NCBI GenBank assembly: GCA_016110215.1
Contig: JADWQD010000014.1
Location: 1,054,001-1,118,000, forward strand
Source: Capronia americana
Taxonomy: Eukaryota > Ascomycota > Eurotiomycetes > Chaetothyriales > Herpotrichiellaceae
DNA length: 64,000 nt
Reading direction: 5' to 3'
The translations under genes and the position numbers were made by a program. Numbering within the stretch: the first letter of the stretch is position 1; every line of letters begins with the position of its first letter. Positions 21,740 to 32,886 of this stretch are shown one piece after another. The notes under the pieces are model-generated. The model had not been told where the DNA came from. It saw only the letters and a list, made by a program, of their open reading frames with translations, and made no database searches.

Positions 21740-22541
21740 TTTGCCTGTACGAGGACCGAGTACTGTATCAGTATCCTGCATTTTCGACACGCACTCCCCA
21801 TGCGCCATGAATTTGGATTATCCTTCTTCAGAGGCTATCAACTGTACAACAACCAGAATAGATACCCTTGGTGTGATATTAAAATCATAAAAGACCGAGT
21901 CCTGTCGAGGAAGCCTCATCCCATTAAACATTAATAGCATGTCTCCCTCCATAGAAATCCCCTTTCAGGCTTCGGGTGCCTCGCCCCCGAATTACCTCCA
22001 TCGCAACTATCAAGAGAACTACTTTCCGTCCGTGCGTATTATTTCCATCATCCCCGACATGCCCTTGTGGTTATCGACTAGCAGTTGCTGCCCTCGACCC
22101 ACAATGTTTGAGAGTGGTCTCTTATCTCGGGCCCTTGAATGCCCACAGAGCTCTCTGTGCTTAATCGATACCCGCCTGAGTATACCCGTCAGTACGTCCT
22201 GAGGGCCATAACATCGAGTTGCCCACCTTGGAAATGATCTGATGCGCGTGGATAGCAACGGTATGGTGGAACGAGGCCCCAAATCCACATGTGAGATGAG
22301 TGCGCTGGGAAACCATCAGGTTGAACCACCCAACCCCCTTGGAGGCCACTCCACACTTTTTCGGATTGCGCGATCCGATCTCGGACCCAGCCATGTCGGA
22401 GCCACAAGTGCAGGCGAGAAGATGGCCCAGAGCCTACGATGGGTCCTCTGTTTGGCACTGCGCGCTGACCATGCCATCTCCTTTCACATCATTTTAGTGG
22501 TCTGTCTGTCGTGGTCACGCCAGTGGTCTCCCTGCCATAGT
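21740..22541. other. Intergenic region between convergent NUS1 and TPC1
   Basis: Shared 3' flank of two convergent genes. No gene, RNA or repeat is recognised. Confidence 0.5.
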
Positions 22542-23671
22542 TTAGTCATCGTATTCGTCATCGTAGCCTGTGTATATCTCCCACATCTCATCTGCTCGGT
22601 TCGACGCTATCAGTGAATGCAGCACGCGTTCGTACGTCCACATGGTCACGGCTGATGCGGGAGCAGCCTAGTTTGGGCCGTCCAATCAGTATCTGAGCAG
22701 AGCGCCCGTGAAGAAGCAATAACTCACTTTCAGCAAGCTAACGGTCAGGCCCCTATACCACCCGCGATAGCCTTCTTTCATCCAGATCGTAGCAAGAGCT
22801 CGAAGAACGCCCTGATTGTACTCTGGGATATTCGTGTGTATATACCGCCCCCGCGTCGGCCCCTGGACTTGCAATCTCTTCCTCACGAGATCGAGTGGGA
22901 AGACTGCCGTCTTTGCGAATACGCTCGCAAAGATGCCGGCCGTGGCGTCGCCGGATCCGAAGGGCAGCGTTGTGCCACCAATGTGTTGATGGAGGAACTC
23001 ATAGCTCATGAAGAAAAGACCCATGTACGGCACGATCTGGCCGACCGCAGCACTCAAGCCTCGGAAGAAACCACTGGGTCCTTCCTGACGACTGATGTCT
23101 CGCAGGGAGCCGATCAATCCAGTGTAGATGCGATCCGATCCCTGGGCAGCGAACCTCGTCCGCAGAAGATCGAGCGGGTAGGTCACGGTTGTGGCCGCAG
23201 CCCCCGCTCCAGCACCACTAATGAAGCTTTCCACAGAAGGCGGCGCCCTTGCCGGCAATAAAGCCTGGGCCTGAGTGATCGTTCGATATGTCGTGAATTG
23301 AATACCACCGTACGCAACGTACATGATCTCGGCGGGGATGTTGCCTTTCCACAGCGCGCGAATTCCCTCCTGTCTCACAATGGCACGCAACGTGGAAAAG
23401 ACGCCCTTGTAAATGGGGCCTTTGATGCCATCGCAAGAAAAGGGGTCGGAGAGCGAATGAGGCTGGAGCTGCAGGCGGATTTTCACTACGTCCAGAGGTG
23501 CGATGACGAAGCGGGACACGAGCCCTGCTATGCCGCCGGCGACAACGACTTGCTGTCTCGTGCCCTAAAAGACAGGAGATAAGTAATGATTGGGGCGATG
23601 TGGTCGACGCGTAGAGCTCGGAAGGGAAGCCGACTTACCTCATCCTTGAGGCGCTCGATGTCCTTCGACAT
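22542..23671 (-). CDS. TPC1: Mitochondrial thiamine pyrophosphate carrier
   Basis: Three exons on the minus strand (23639-23671, 22728-23564, 22542-22667) give 331 aa. The first, 11-codon exon (MSKDIERLKDE) ends at a GTAAGT donor. The last intron (60 nt, GTGAGT to CTAG) must be removed to reach the true C-terminus (AAPASAVTMWTYERVL, ending in an acidic YDDEYDD). Reading through would stop after about 12 unrelated residues. Three mitochondrial-carrier repeats carry PLDVVKIRLQLQ, PLDLLRTRFAAQ and PLDLVRKRLQVQ. The WTYERVL end fits the TPC subfamily. Known role: exchange of thiamine pyrophosphate across the inner mitochondrial membrane for matrix dehydrogenases. It is divergent from PSO2. Confidence 0.9.
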
Positions 23672-24555
23672 GCGGCGCTGGACCCAACGCGCAAGCCGCT
23701 ATACGGCAGCGGCGACTGTGGTTGACAAGTTGGGGTGGGCGTGGTAGAGAAGAGGAGATAGGCGATGATGTCGTTTGGCTTGATCAAGACTTGAACCCTT
23801 GCCAGATCGTGGTAAGTTTTAGCGAGATGGGCAGGCACGCACGTGATTTCGCGTCTTCCGCTTGAGAAGAAGTCGACTTGGGGTTCTCTGCACGATGAAG
23901 AGAGTGTGGTATCGTAGCAGTTGCAGGATCACGGCCGGGAGAACACATAGTTCGTGCATAAAAGATAACTATCGCTGGGACGAGAGTGGCTGATTACATG
24001 TTTGCGAGAGTGGAAATTCGGTGACCGGATTCGACTCAACAGCCACACATTAGATATATGCATTCTCCTGGAATATTCTGCTCCCCTTGCTCAGGTTTTG
24101 TCGTTGGAATAGCGGGAACACTGTCGTTATTGGTCTGGAGGCACAATCTGCGTGCCTTATCAAGTTCGTGGAATACAAGATCAGGTGGTCAAACACGCTT
24201 GTCTCCTAAGCCTCGCACAGCGACAGATCGTTCGAGATGGAAATGTCAGCATCAGAATGGCATTCTCCCCAGTCTGGACACGAAGGGACGCGATCATGGT
24301 CAAGTCATGTGGTATTGGGATGGGCGTGGTCCTACTGCGGTATAATTAGATGAGGATCGAAGTGTCGGGCGGGGTCGTGTGCCTTGCAGAGACTAAAGCG
24401 CGTCATGAAGCCTAGCGACTGCCTGTAATTAGCAAGACACCGACCTGAATGCACCACAGTATCTTTACCACTTGGCCATAAAGACCTCGTTGTCGAGCAC
24501 AATCGTAATCAATGATGGTGCTCAGTGCCCCGGTGGCGCATATGCACGTTCGAAC
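23672..24555. other. Divergent promoter region TPC1 / PSO2
   Basis: An 884-bp interval between two divergent starts. No gene is seen, and no specific regulatory motif could be assigned by eye. Confidence 0.5.
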
Positions 24556-27375
24556 ATGTTCCGCAATCCTCGAGAGAATAAATCTGTGCCGGTAGACAGT
24601 CGAGTCGATCGAGTCCTTCCCTACACTGGCCGCCCACCGACTCCTCCTCCCCCAGGCCCGAAGGCAAGCCCTTACTTCTCTCTGACAACCAAGTCCTCGA
24701 AGGAACAGGCGAGGACGGCTGAGAGGAAAAACTCGCCGATGGCAAAAAACCCTGTAGTCGGCCGTCAATCTGTCTCCAAGCCCCCGTTTGCAAAGAAGAC
24801 CGGCAACCTGAGCATTCTCAATTTTTTCGAGAAGGCGGATACACGCGAGGAGGCACAGGCTCTTGCAAGCGCAGCCGCTCCGCTGTTTTTCAAGGATGCA
24901 CAGCGACGTGGTATAAGCCCAACACCAGCTGCAGAGGAGACGAGGTTCAATGAAGACGCAACACCAGTCAAGAGGAGGCGGGTTGATGACGATGAGGATT
25001 TTGAGCCTGCGATTGGGACACCCTCGCCTCGATCTCAGAACGCCGCCGCCGATCCCGCCGTGAACCAACATGCAGGTGCCGTGGCTACAGAGCAGGCAGA
25101 GCGACCCAAAAAATATAGAGCTGGATTCTTGGACGAGTCGAGTGACGAGGAAGACAATGATTGGACTGCAGCTATCAACAGTGCAGCTACCAACAACGCC
25201 GGTGAATCGAACCAAGTACGAGAATTCGGCACTGGAGACCCTTTGGACACCATTGACCCCGATACAGGACCGAGTCATCAAAGAATTGCCACCAAACAGC
25301 TTAGCTCGGGTTCTGGGGCCGGGAGAGTCGATTCCGCGGACGAAAATAGGCCTGAACGTACAGAAGTCTTTGCAGGAGATGTTCCAGCACTGAATCGTGA
25401 GGCTACAAGTGTTTTTGAGCCTGGCGAGTTCGGCGAAGAAGACTTCGCAAATGACGAGTTCTTCGAGGGCGGAGAGGAGTTTATGGAGCGCCGGTGGATG
25501 GAAGAGCAACGAGAGATGGGCATGGGACTCGATGACGATGATTCAAAATCAGAGGCCGACAGTGTGCGGACACCCCAAAGCTATGTCGAAGATGAGCTCC
25601 CCGCCGAATCAACTGAAGATTCCGATGGTGTGTTGATGTGTCCCATATGTATGGGGAGCATGAAAGGACTGTCCGAGGCACAGGCGTCGGACCATGTCAA
25701 TGCTTGTCTCGACGGCAATGTTGAACCACTTCCAAGAGAATCTGAATTGAATACCCCAACACTGAAACCAAAGCCACTCTCGCGCAAAGCCTCAGTCCCC
25801 GCCTCGGCGACTACTTCCTCGAAGCGATTCCAACGCGCAGCAGTTGCGCGTCCTGCCCAATCCAACCCCTTTGCATCGGAAAAAGACTCTAAAGGAGGCT
25901 CAGCGTTCGCTCGGCTCATGTCTGGACACGCAGAAGATGCCGCCTGGGCCGAAGCCGCCTCGAATGAAAGCCAGTCTCGTGGAAAGCCGGCATATCAGCG
26001 AACATGCCCCTTTTACAAGATCATGCCTGGCTTCTATATCTGCGTTGACGCCTTCCGCTATGGTAAAGTTGAAGGTCAGAACGCTTACTTTCTCAGCCAC
26101 TTCCACAGTGATCACTACATCGGACTCACATCCTCCTGGTGCCACGGCCCAATCTATGCCAGCAAAGTCACATGCAACCTCATGCTTCAGCAGCTGAAAG
26201 TCGATCCAAAATGGGTTGTTCCGCTCGAGTTCGAGAAGAAGGTCGAGATACCCGACACAAAGGGAGTTTTTGTAACGATGATCCCGGCCAATCATTGTCC
26301 TGGTTCATCACTCTATCTCTTCGAGAAAGTGACGGGCAAGAACAAAGACGGATCGGCCAAGCTGACTCGAATACTTCATTGCGGTGACTTTCGAGCCTGT
26401 CCTGCGCATGTCGCCCATCCACTTCTGCGTCCCGACATTGTGGATGCCATCACTGGTCAAACCAAACAACAAATTATCGATACTTGTTACCTAGACACGA
26501 CCTATCTGACACCCAAGTATTCGTTTCCTAGCCAGCAGGATGTCATTGACGCTTGTGCTCAGATGTGTGTTAGCCTGTCGAAAAGTATCGTCGATACAAG
26601 CGACAATTGGGAAAAGGCGAAAGCCGAGCGCGCAGGTAGCGTGATGAAGAAGTTCCTGGAACACCCCGATAGCGAAGCCATAAACGTTGAAGAAGCGGAG
26701 AAGACACCAAAAGCGCGTGGACCCCTCCTCGTGGTAATCGGCACCTACTCGATCGGCAAGGAACGGATTTGCCTTGGAATCGCCAAAGCGTTGGACTCCA
26801 AAATCTACGCGCCTCCCTCGAAGATGCGTATCTGCAAGTGTCTCGAGGACCCGGAACTTGACGCCCTACTCACCAATAATCCACTCGAAGCACAGGTACA
26901 CATGACACCGCTGATGGAAATCCGCGCCGAGACACTGCACGACTATTTGATGGGCTACAATGGCCATTTCGCCCGTGTCGTTGGTTTCAGACCTACAGGT
27001 TGGTCCTACCGTCCTCCAACATCCCGCTTCACAGAGAACCCCGCCGTTAGCACAGTTTTACACTCCGAGGGTTGGAAGACGCGCTACACGATGCATGATC
27101 TCGCTCCTCAACGAGGTAGTACGAGAGAATCGAATTGCTTCGGCGTGCCCTACTCAGAGCACAGTTCTTTCCGCGAATTGACCATGTTTTGCTGCGCTTT
27201 GAGGATTAATCGCGTCATACCTACTGTCAATGTGGGAAGCGCAAGGAGTAGAGAGAAGATGAAGGGATGGATTGAGAAGTGGGACGTTGAGAAGAGGAAG
27301 AATGGTCTATTCAACGTCGAGGTTGGTGCCGGCGGCTGGGGTTCCGGAGACGGGCATTTGAGATATGGTGTCTGA
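24556..27375 (+). CDS. PSO2: DNA interstrand cross-link repair nuclease PSO2/SNM1
   Basis: A single exon of 939 aa from the ATG at 24556 (MFRNPRENKSVP). The N-terminus is disordered and contains a PIP-box-like LSILNFFEK (about residues 86-94). A C2HC UBZ4-type finger follows (CPICMGSMKGLSEAQ through HVNAC, about 361-380). The metallo-beta-lactamase core carries FLSHFHSDHYIG (HxHxDH, about 511-522), then IPANHCPGSS (about 576) and LHCGDFR. The beta-CASP and DRMBL region follows (VVIGTYSIGKERI, VPYSEHSSF, near-end PTVNVGS). Known role: a 5'-to-3' exonuclease acting on cross-linked DNA in the nucleus. Domain order and length match fungal Pso2. A 365-residue antisense frame over the 5' part is a shadow. 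Confidence 0.95.
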   Translation: MFRNPRENKSVPVDSRVDRVLPYTGRPPTPPPPGPKASPYFSLTTKSSKEQARTAERKNSPMAKNPVVGRQSVSKPPFAKKTGNLSILNFFEKADTREEAQALASAAAPLFFKDAQRRGISPTPAAEETRFNEDATPVKRRRVDDDEDFEPAIGTPSPRSQNAAADPAVNQHAGAVATEQAERPKKYRAGFLDESSDEEDNDWTAAINSAATNNAGESNQVREFGTGDPLDTIDPDTGPSHQRIATKQLSSGSGAGRVDSADENRPERTEVFAGDVPALNREATSVFEPGEFGEEDFANDEFFEGGEEFMERRWMEEQREMGMGLDDDDSKSEADSVRTPQSYVEDELPAESTEDSDGVLMCPICMGSMKGLSEAQASDHVNACLDGNVEPLPRESELNTPTLKPKPLSRKASVPASATTSSKRFQRAAVARPAQSNPFASEKDSKGGSAFARLMSGHAEDAAWAEAASNESQSRGKPAYQRTCPFYKIMPGFYICVDAFRYGKVEGQNAYFLSHFHSDHYIGLTSSWCHGPIYASKVTCNLMLQQLKVDPKWVVPLEFEKKVEIPDTKGVFVTMIPANHCPGSSLYLFEKVTGKNKDGSAKLTRILHCGDFRACPAHVAHPLLRPDIVDAITGQTKQQIIDTCYLDTTYLTPKYSFPSQQDVIDACAQMCVSLSKSIVDTSDNWEKAKAERAGSVMKKFLEHPDSEAINVEEAEKTPKARGPLLVVIGTYSIGKERICLGIAKALDSKIYAPPSKMRICKCLEDPELDALLTNNPLEAQVHMTPLMEIRAETLHDYLMGYNGHFARVVGFRPTGWSYRPPTSRFTENPAVSTVLHSEGWKTRYTMHDLAPQRGSTRESNCFGVPYSEHSSFRELTMFCCALRINRVIPTVNVGSARSREKMKGWIEKWDVEKRKNGLFNVEVGAGGWGSGDGHLRYGV

Positions 27376-27909
27376 GACTATAATTGTGTCGTCAACTCGG
27401 TGCTTCTTCTAGACTCTAGATGATTGTATGATTGCACGGAGACCCGGTTGATGTATGGGCCTCAAGAAAGTACCGTGCGTGGCCATCGAACGATACTTTG
27501 TCGCCCTGCCACTGTCAGAGAGTTGGATGGACATGCTCTGAGCATGAACCTCTTGCGACTGTGGTGACCAGATATTGCTGTCGCAAATTTTCATCTTTCC
27601 GCCACTTTTGTCGCGTTCTGCAGACCTGAAAGACTCGAAGCTCCTCGCTCTGCATCACTGGTCCCTCGTAAGTAGCGCAAGAAACACAACTGCTCAAAGT
27701 TCCCCAGGATTCAGAGACCATTCGGAACAGCTTGAGCGCGCCTGAGCCGGTCATTCCAATCATCGAGCAATCCACAAACTGGACGCTTGTATGTCTTTCA
27801 CGCCCACTCAGACGTTTCTGACAATATGTGCCTTTTTCGCCAGCTCGAGGCGAGCCAGTCCCAATCATTCAAACTCCCCAAGTCGTGTACCTTGCACCAT
27901 TCCGCCCGC
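27376..27909. other. Intergenic region between convergent PSO2 and LSM2
   Basis: Shared 3' flanks of two convergent genes. No feature is recognised. Confidence 0.5.
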
Positions 27910-28273
27910 TCAAGCCCCCTTGCCCTTCCCCTGCAGTGCCTCCCTCCGACACGCATCCTCCAACAAGCCCCGATCGACCTTATCCGGCGGCAGGTGCACG
28001 TACCGCACGACGCTCCCACGGATGAAAATGTTCCGCACGCTCGAAAGGTGTGGGTACTTCAGCTCATCGAGCACGACGATGTCGTCCAGTTTGATGTTGA
28101 GGTATTGGTCGACGGATTTGAGGGTGCCGCGGATGGAGATGTCGTTCTTGAGCTCGACGGTCACGGTCTGTTGGGTCAGGGTTTTGAAGAAGCTGTCCGT
28201 GGACGAGGAGGTTAGTGCGTTTTCGGGGGGAGAGCAGCACGGGGAAGGGAACCACTTACCTGAAGAAGAGCAT
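27910..28273 (-). CDS. LSM2: U6 snRNA-associated Sm-like protein LSm2
   Basis: Two exons on the minus strand: 28260-28273 (14 nt, ATG plus MLFF and two bases) and 27910-28192. The 67-nt intron has GTAAGT, a CACTAAC branch site and CAG. Together they give 98 aa. The Sm1 motif is VTVELKNDISIRGTLKSVDQ with YLNIKLDDI, and the Sm2 motif is IRGSVVRYVHLP. The MLFFSFFKTL start is the hallmark of LSm2. Known role: a member of the LSm2-8 ring on U6 snRNA and the LSm1-7 ring in mRNA decay. Without the tiny first exon the protein would seem to start in the wrong frame. Confidence 0.95.
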
Positions 28274-29226
28274 GCTGGGCGAGAGTGTAGGTGAGGTGGG
28301 TGAGGTGGATGAAGTTTGATCACTGCCGCTGTTGTCGCCGACTTGACTTGCTGGTTCCGCTCTGGGGACCTATTGAGCGCGACGCTTCGTCTTGCTCACA
28401 AGACTTGGAGCACACAAGATGGAATACGTATTACGAGTCGATCGCCATTCGAGGCTTCCGACCGCATCGCGGCGCGGCGGAATTGTGCCAAGAGAGTGTG
28501 GGGAGAGTGCGTTTAGGTATGTTTGATCTACAGAATTAACGGATACGGCGCATCATTATGGCCGACTCATGCAACTCGTGCCTTTCCCTTCGGTTTAACT
28601 TGCCTTCGGTTGATTTTGGCATTCGTTCGTGTTGATATGACGCATGCTACCAACATTCCAAACGAATGTCTTACTTCGCAGCAGCTCTTGGCGTCATCTA
28701 TGAGTTTCTCGTTTATACAAGTTGGCGAAGCAATGCCAGTGGCTCGGTAAGGCGGCGCTTGAAGCGACGATGTGGCGCAATCACCGTGTCGAGCTTTTGC
28801 CTTTGTTGTCGATCCAATTTGCGGCTATGATGTCAACGACACCGTGGATCTGTTATCGATCGCAGTTTTCCTCCTCCTTCTCTGGCGGATCGTCAGGTGC
28901 TGTTTATGGCTGGCCCTGGTAGGCGACCGTCTCGGCCAGTCAATGCTGCAGCGCAATATTGCCTTGAAAACTCAGGTTTGTCTTGATCGGGGCGACATGT
29001 GCCTTTTGTCGAGGTGCTGCGCAGCTTACCCTGTACCTACGAGTACACACGAGTCTCATTCAGTTTCTTATCTCGTTGTCGCTCCTTCACCTAACGTGAT
29101 TTTACGTATTGCTGCAGTCCTCACACTAGAGATTCCTGTTCCCTTCGACGCATTCCATGAAAGTTGACGACATCAACTACAAAACAACCGCGTGACAATT
29201 GGTTTGGCGGGGATTGTCTCCTCCAG
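28274..29226. other. Divergent promoter region LSM2 / lipase
   Basis: A 953-bp interval between divergent starts. Only short overlapping frames were found. The frame running into the lipase from 29164 begins without an ATG. Confidence 0.45.
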
Positions 29227-31323
29227 ATGTCACAGACTCAGCTGCGGACGCAGGTACACGCAGCTGTTGACTACGAGGAACAAGCCCAGAAGTTGTCTCT
29301 AGAACCCTCGACGGACGGTCGAGATCCTAATGCAGCAGGCCATGCGGTTGCAGCCAACTTCATCACTCCCCTGGACCCCGTCATCGAGACTGCCGATGGC
29401 AATAGGCTGCCGGCGGTTCCCGTCCAGGAAGCGCACAAGATAAATCTGCTGAAAAACCGTTCCGAAGGTCAACCGTATCACCCTGTGCGACCGAGAGGGT
29501 TGACGCGATTCGGCGGGCAAAACGGAGGGATCGGAGCGGTCGATAAGAATGAATTGCTGAAAGACGACCATGAGAGCGAATCGAGTCGGTTACATGAGGC
29601 CATCCCCGTCCTACACACCCATCCGCTCTTTCCACCCCTTCCTCTATACGGACCTCCTTCGCTGCTGCGCAATTTGCAGTGCGCTTTCTTCCGAACTACG
29701 TCGGCTTTCCTCTCAACGGCATTCCTTGCTGTTGTCGTTCTTGGGGCGATCTTTACATCAATACCTCAGCTCACCAAATATGTTTGGCTGTGGCTCACGT
29801 TTCGAGACCCGACCGAGAAGAGACCTTTCTACGACGAAGAACAAAGGCGTGCGGCGATACGCAGGGAGAAAGAGAAGGAATGGAGCTCACGCAAGAGGAA
29901 GCGCGATGCACCCACCAAGGCCGAGGCAAGAGAATGCGCAAGATTGCCTGGAGACGAATACGAACCTCTAGAGGGAGGCCCGGATCCGTTGGTATGCGAT
30001 ATCAGATACTATGCTCGTCGAGTCGGGCTCGATGCCGAACATTTCAAGGTGCAAACTGAGGATGGTTTTATTCTGCCGCTGTGGCACATCTACAATCCGA
30101 ACGAATACAGCCCGAAGGTGGACTCGGGCAGAGAGCCTGATTCTCCTGTTGTTTTCCCGCAAGCCCAAGAAGGCCTCCAGCAACACGTCCAGAACCAGTA
30201 TCGCGACGGTCAAAGAAGGTTTCCGGTACTTTTAGTGCACGGCCTCTTGCAGAGCGCTGGAGCATATTGCGCAAACGACGATGACAGCCTAGCGTTCTTT
30301 CTTTGCAAATCTGGCTACGACGTGTGGTTGGGCAATAACCGATGCGGGTTCGTGCCTGAGCACAGTCTCCTTCAATACCACGATCCGCGAATGTGGGCAT
30401 GGAACATTCGACAAATGGGAGTGATGGACCTGCCTGCTCTCGTGTCCCGTGTCCTTGAGGAGACCGGATTCGAGAAGCTCGGCCTGGTCTGTCACAGCCA
30501 AGGTACCACGCAAACATTTGTTGCGCTGGCGAAGGAGCAGCGACCGGAACTGGGAGACAAAATCAGTGTCTTTTGCGCGCTTGCTCCCGCAGTCTACGCT
30601 GGGCCTCTGATCGGCAAAATGTATTTCAAATTCATGCGCGTGATTTCTCCAGCAATGTTCAGAATCTTCTTCGGTATTCACGCTTTCATCCCATTGATGA
30701 TGACAATGCACCGCACATTACCAGGCAAACTTTATGGTGCGATGGGGTACCGAGTCTTCTCGTTTCTGTTTGACTGGACCGACACACGATGGGACCGAGG
30801 TCTTCGGGATCGCCTCTTCCAATTCGCGCCCGTCTACGTCAGTGCTGAAAGTATGCGATGGTGGCTGGGACGGGAATGCTTTGCAAAACAGAAGTGCATC
30901 CTTGCTACGCGAGAAGACTGGCAAACAGAAGATGTGGAGGACGAGGAAAGGGAGGAGAGCCGCGAACGCGCCATGTCTCGAAGATCCGATCGTGGCAGAA
31001 CGGCTTGGTATGATGAACATGTCCCTCCCATGGCACTGTGGGTGGCGGGGAACGACCAGCTTGTCGACGGCCGGAGACTCCTCAGGAGGTTCGAACGTGG
31101 GCGCGAGCCCCATGTGAAGGTGGTGCACAGTAAAGTTATTGAAGATTACGAGCATCTTGATGTCATTTGGGCACTGGACTCCATAGAGCAAGTTGGCAAA
31201 GAAGTTCGACAGGTGCTCTGGCAGACAATGCCAGAGGGAGCGAGGCGCATATGCAGGAGGGTGTCTGGGGTCGTCGATGGAGTCGAGGAGCGAGATCAAC
31301 ACTCCGACGACCAACATGAGTAA
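29227..31323 (+). CDS. TGL1/YEH-type lipase (steryl ester hydrolase family)
   Basis: A single exon of 698 aa; the first ATG in frame is 29227 (MSQTQLRTQVHAAV). A polar N-terminal 150 residues precede a membrane hairpin or anchor (LSTAFLAVVVLGAIFTSIPQ, about 160-180). Then come the AB-hydrolase-lipase domain (VQTEDGFILPLWHI), VLLVHGLLQSAG, and the nucleophile elbow GLVCHSQGT with Ser at about residue 423 (CHSQG, a variant of GHSQG). Asp is in AGNDQLVD (about 608) and His in YEHLDVIW (about 642). Known role of the family: hydrolysis of steryl esters at lipid droplets or the plasma membrane. The single-membrane, long-N-terminus form is closest to Yeh1/Yeh2/Tgl1, but which ortholog is not resolved. 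The charged EDVEDEEREESRERA insert near 580 is lineage-specific. Confidence 0.85.
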   Translation: MSQTQLRTQVHAAVDYEEQAQKLSLEPSTDGRDPNAAGHAVAANFITPLDPVIETADGNRLPAVPVQEAHKINLLKNRSEGQPYHPVRPRGLTRFGGQNGGIGAVDKNELLKDDHESESSRLHEAIPVLHTHPLFPPLPLYGPPSLLRNLQCAFFRTTSAFLSTAFLAVVVLGAIFTSIPQLTKYVWLWLTFRDPTEKRPFYDEEQRRAAIRREKEKEWSSRKRKRDAPTKAEARECARLPGDEYEPLEGGPDPLVCDIRYYARRVGLDAEHFKVQTEDGFILPLWHIYNPNEYSPKVDSGREPDSPVVFPQAQEGLQQHVQNQYRDGQRRFPVLLVHGLLQSAGAYCANDDDSLAFFLCKSGYDVWLGNNRCGFVPEHSLLQYHDPRMWAWNIRQMGVMDLPALVSRVLEETGFEKLGLVCHSQGTTQTFVALAKEQRPELGDKISVFCALAPAVYAGPLIGKMYFKFMRVISPAMFRIFFGIHAFIPLMMTMHRTLPGKLYGAMGYRVFSFLFDWTDTRWDRGLRDRLFQFAPVYVSAESMRWWLGRECFAKQKCILATREDWQTEDVEDEEREESRERAMSRRSDRGRTAWYDEHVPPMALWVAGNDQLVDGRRLLRRFERGREPHVKVVHSKVIEDYEHLDVIWALDSIEQVGKEVRQVLWQTMPEGARRICRRVSGVVDGVEERDQHSDDQHE

Positions 31324-32886
31324 CTGTCAGCGACGAGGAAAGCGTTGATGTCCGTCTGTACAGAAGAAATATACACATGATGTACAAAATAGCGATATAC
31401 AACTCCCGCGCCATGATATCTCACGGCGCTATCACACCCATGAGCGAATCAACATATCGCTGGGCTCGGCTGAAGGTCGCCAAAACCTGGAGAAGTTGAT
31501 GCTCTGTTTCCTCGATTGGGCAGGCAGATGCGGTACTCGACGAGCCGCATATCTGCTTCCAGGACTACCCTATCGCTACGTGCGTGTGCGTGTTGCTGCG
31601 AACAAACCCCTGACCGTTGCCGGCTACGCGGACCCGGACGCGGAGATGAATGAGATAGGGATGCGCATGTCAAATATCGAGGAAAGACTAGCAAAAGGAA
31701 ACATCTAACCCTCGGGCAAGCAGGTACATGCGAGCTATGAGGCCTTCTCGCCTCTCTATCGGACATCCGAGAGAAGAACCACACGGACACTGCAGTGTAG
31801 TGTACACGTACATACTACATGCTATCCAAACATGAGGTAAGCGAGTCGCTCCCTCATCAGGCGAGGATGATTACAGTGCTGAGGTTTTTGTGCTTGGAAC
31901 CTCTAGCTTCTCGAAGCCTGCGGCGTCTAATCAGCCCAAAGATAGGGAATTATATTACGTGGAGAGAGAAGTAGTAGCGCTTGCCTCACTGATAAGATGT
32001 GGACATGAGAAGGGCGATCATACCACGCGGCCACGGTGCGAATATATTGATATAATTCTCTATCTACCTCTACTTAATGTACACAGCATCACACTACTCG
32101 GTAAGAACCTCGTGGCATGCAGGCTGGAGCGGGAGCAGGCGTCAAGACCTTGAATCGAGCATTTTGATATTCTTGGTGCCGGCGATAAAGGTTTCCAGTG
32201 GACGGAGAGCCGGTTAGGCTCGCCAATCCATGCCCTAGGCACCCTTAGCTACGTCAAGTCCAGGGTCTTAGGCTCTTAGCACGGCGCCATCCTCCAGCAG
32301 CAGTCCTCGATTCTTCTCCCTCCTCCGCACCTCGCCCCTCCCCTCGTGCTCTTATCTTTCGCCTCGCGAGCCACCAGCCACTCATCTTCCGGCGAAATCT
32401 CTCCCTCTGTCACCCTCGTGGCCTTGGAGAATGCCGTTGCTTCATCATCTCCACCTGACAGATAACCAGCGTCAACTTACCCGATGAGGCCCTAGCTTGT
32501 CGCCTGGGGGGGCCAGTTAGTCCCTGTCGCCTCCAGTCCCAGCGTCTGTGAGAGGCTCGACAGCTTCGTCGGTCGCTTCCAAGCCGGTGCCATGCTTTGT
32601 CGGGGTTGTGGTTTCCTAGCTAGCGATGCGATGCTTGATTATCCCTCGCCATCATTTCTGTTATGAATACATGTAGGTCGCCCTCCTTCTGTTGGCCTTT
32701 CTCAGCGCACTCCTCCAGCCGTACATCATCCCACATCACGCTGCCGCCGTTAGAACTGGTGACGTGCACTGGACCACGAACCCGCACGAAACACCTCAGG
32801 CTTGACAGTGCCCGACGTCACCGTACACATTCCATGAACACACCCTGCAGTTCAACGACACAGCAACACACGCGGCCCCCGCAACC
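31324..32886. other. Intergenic region, no gene seen
   Basis: 3' flank of the lipase gene and a long promoter side of the permease, with pyrimidine-rich tracts near 32290-32400. No gene is supported. Confidence 0.45.

Noticed and set aside
24412..25509. Long minus-strand frame (365 codons) over the 5' part of PSO2
   Set aside because: Antisense shadow of a confirmed gene; Cys/Leu/Arg-rich composition with no domain, and it starts and ends without gene context.
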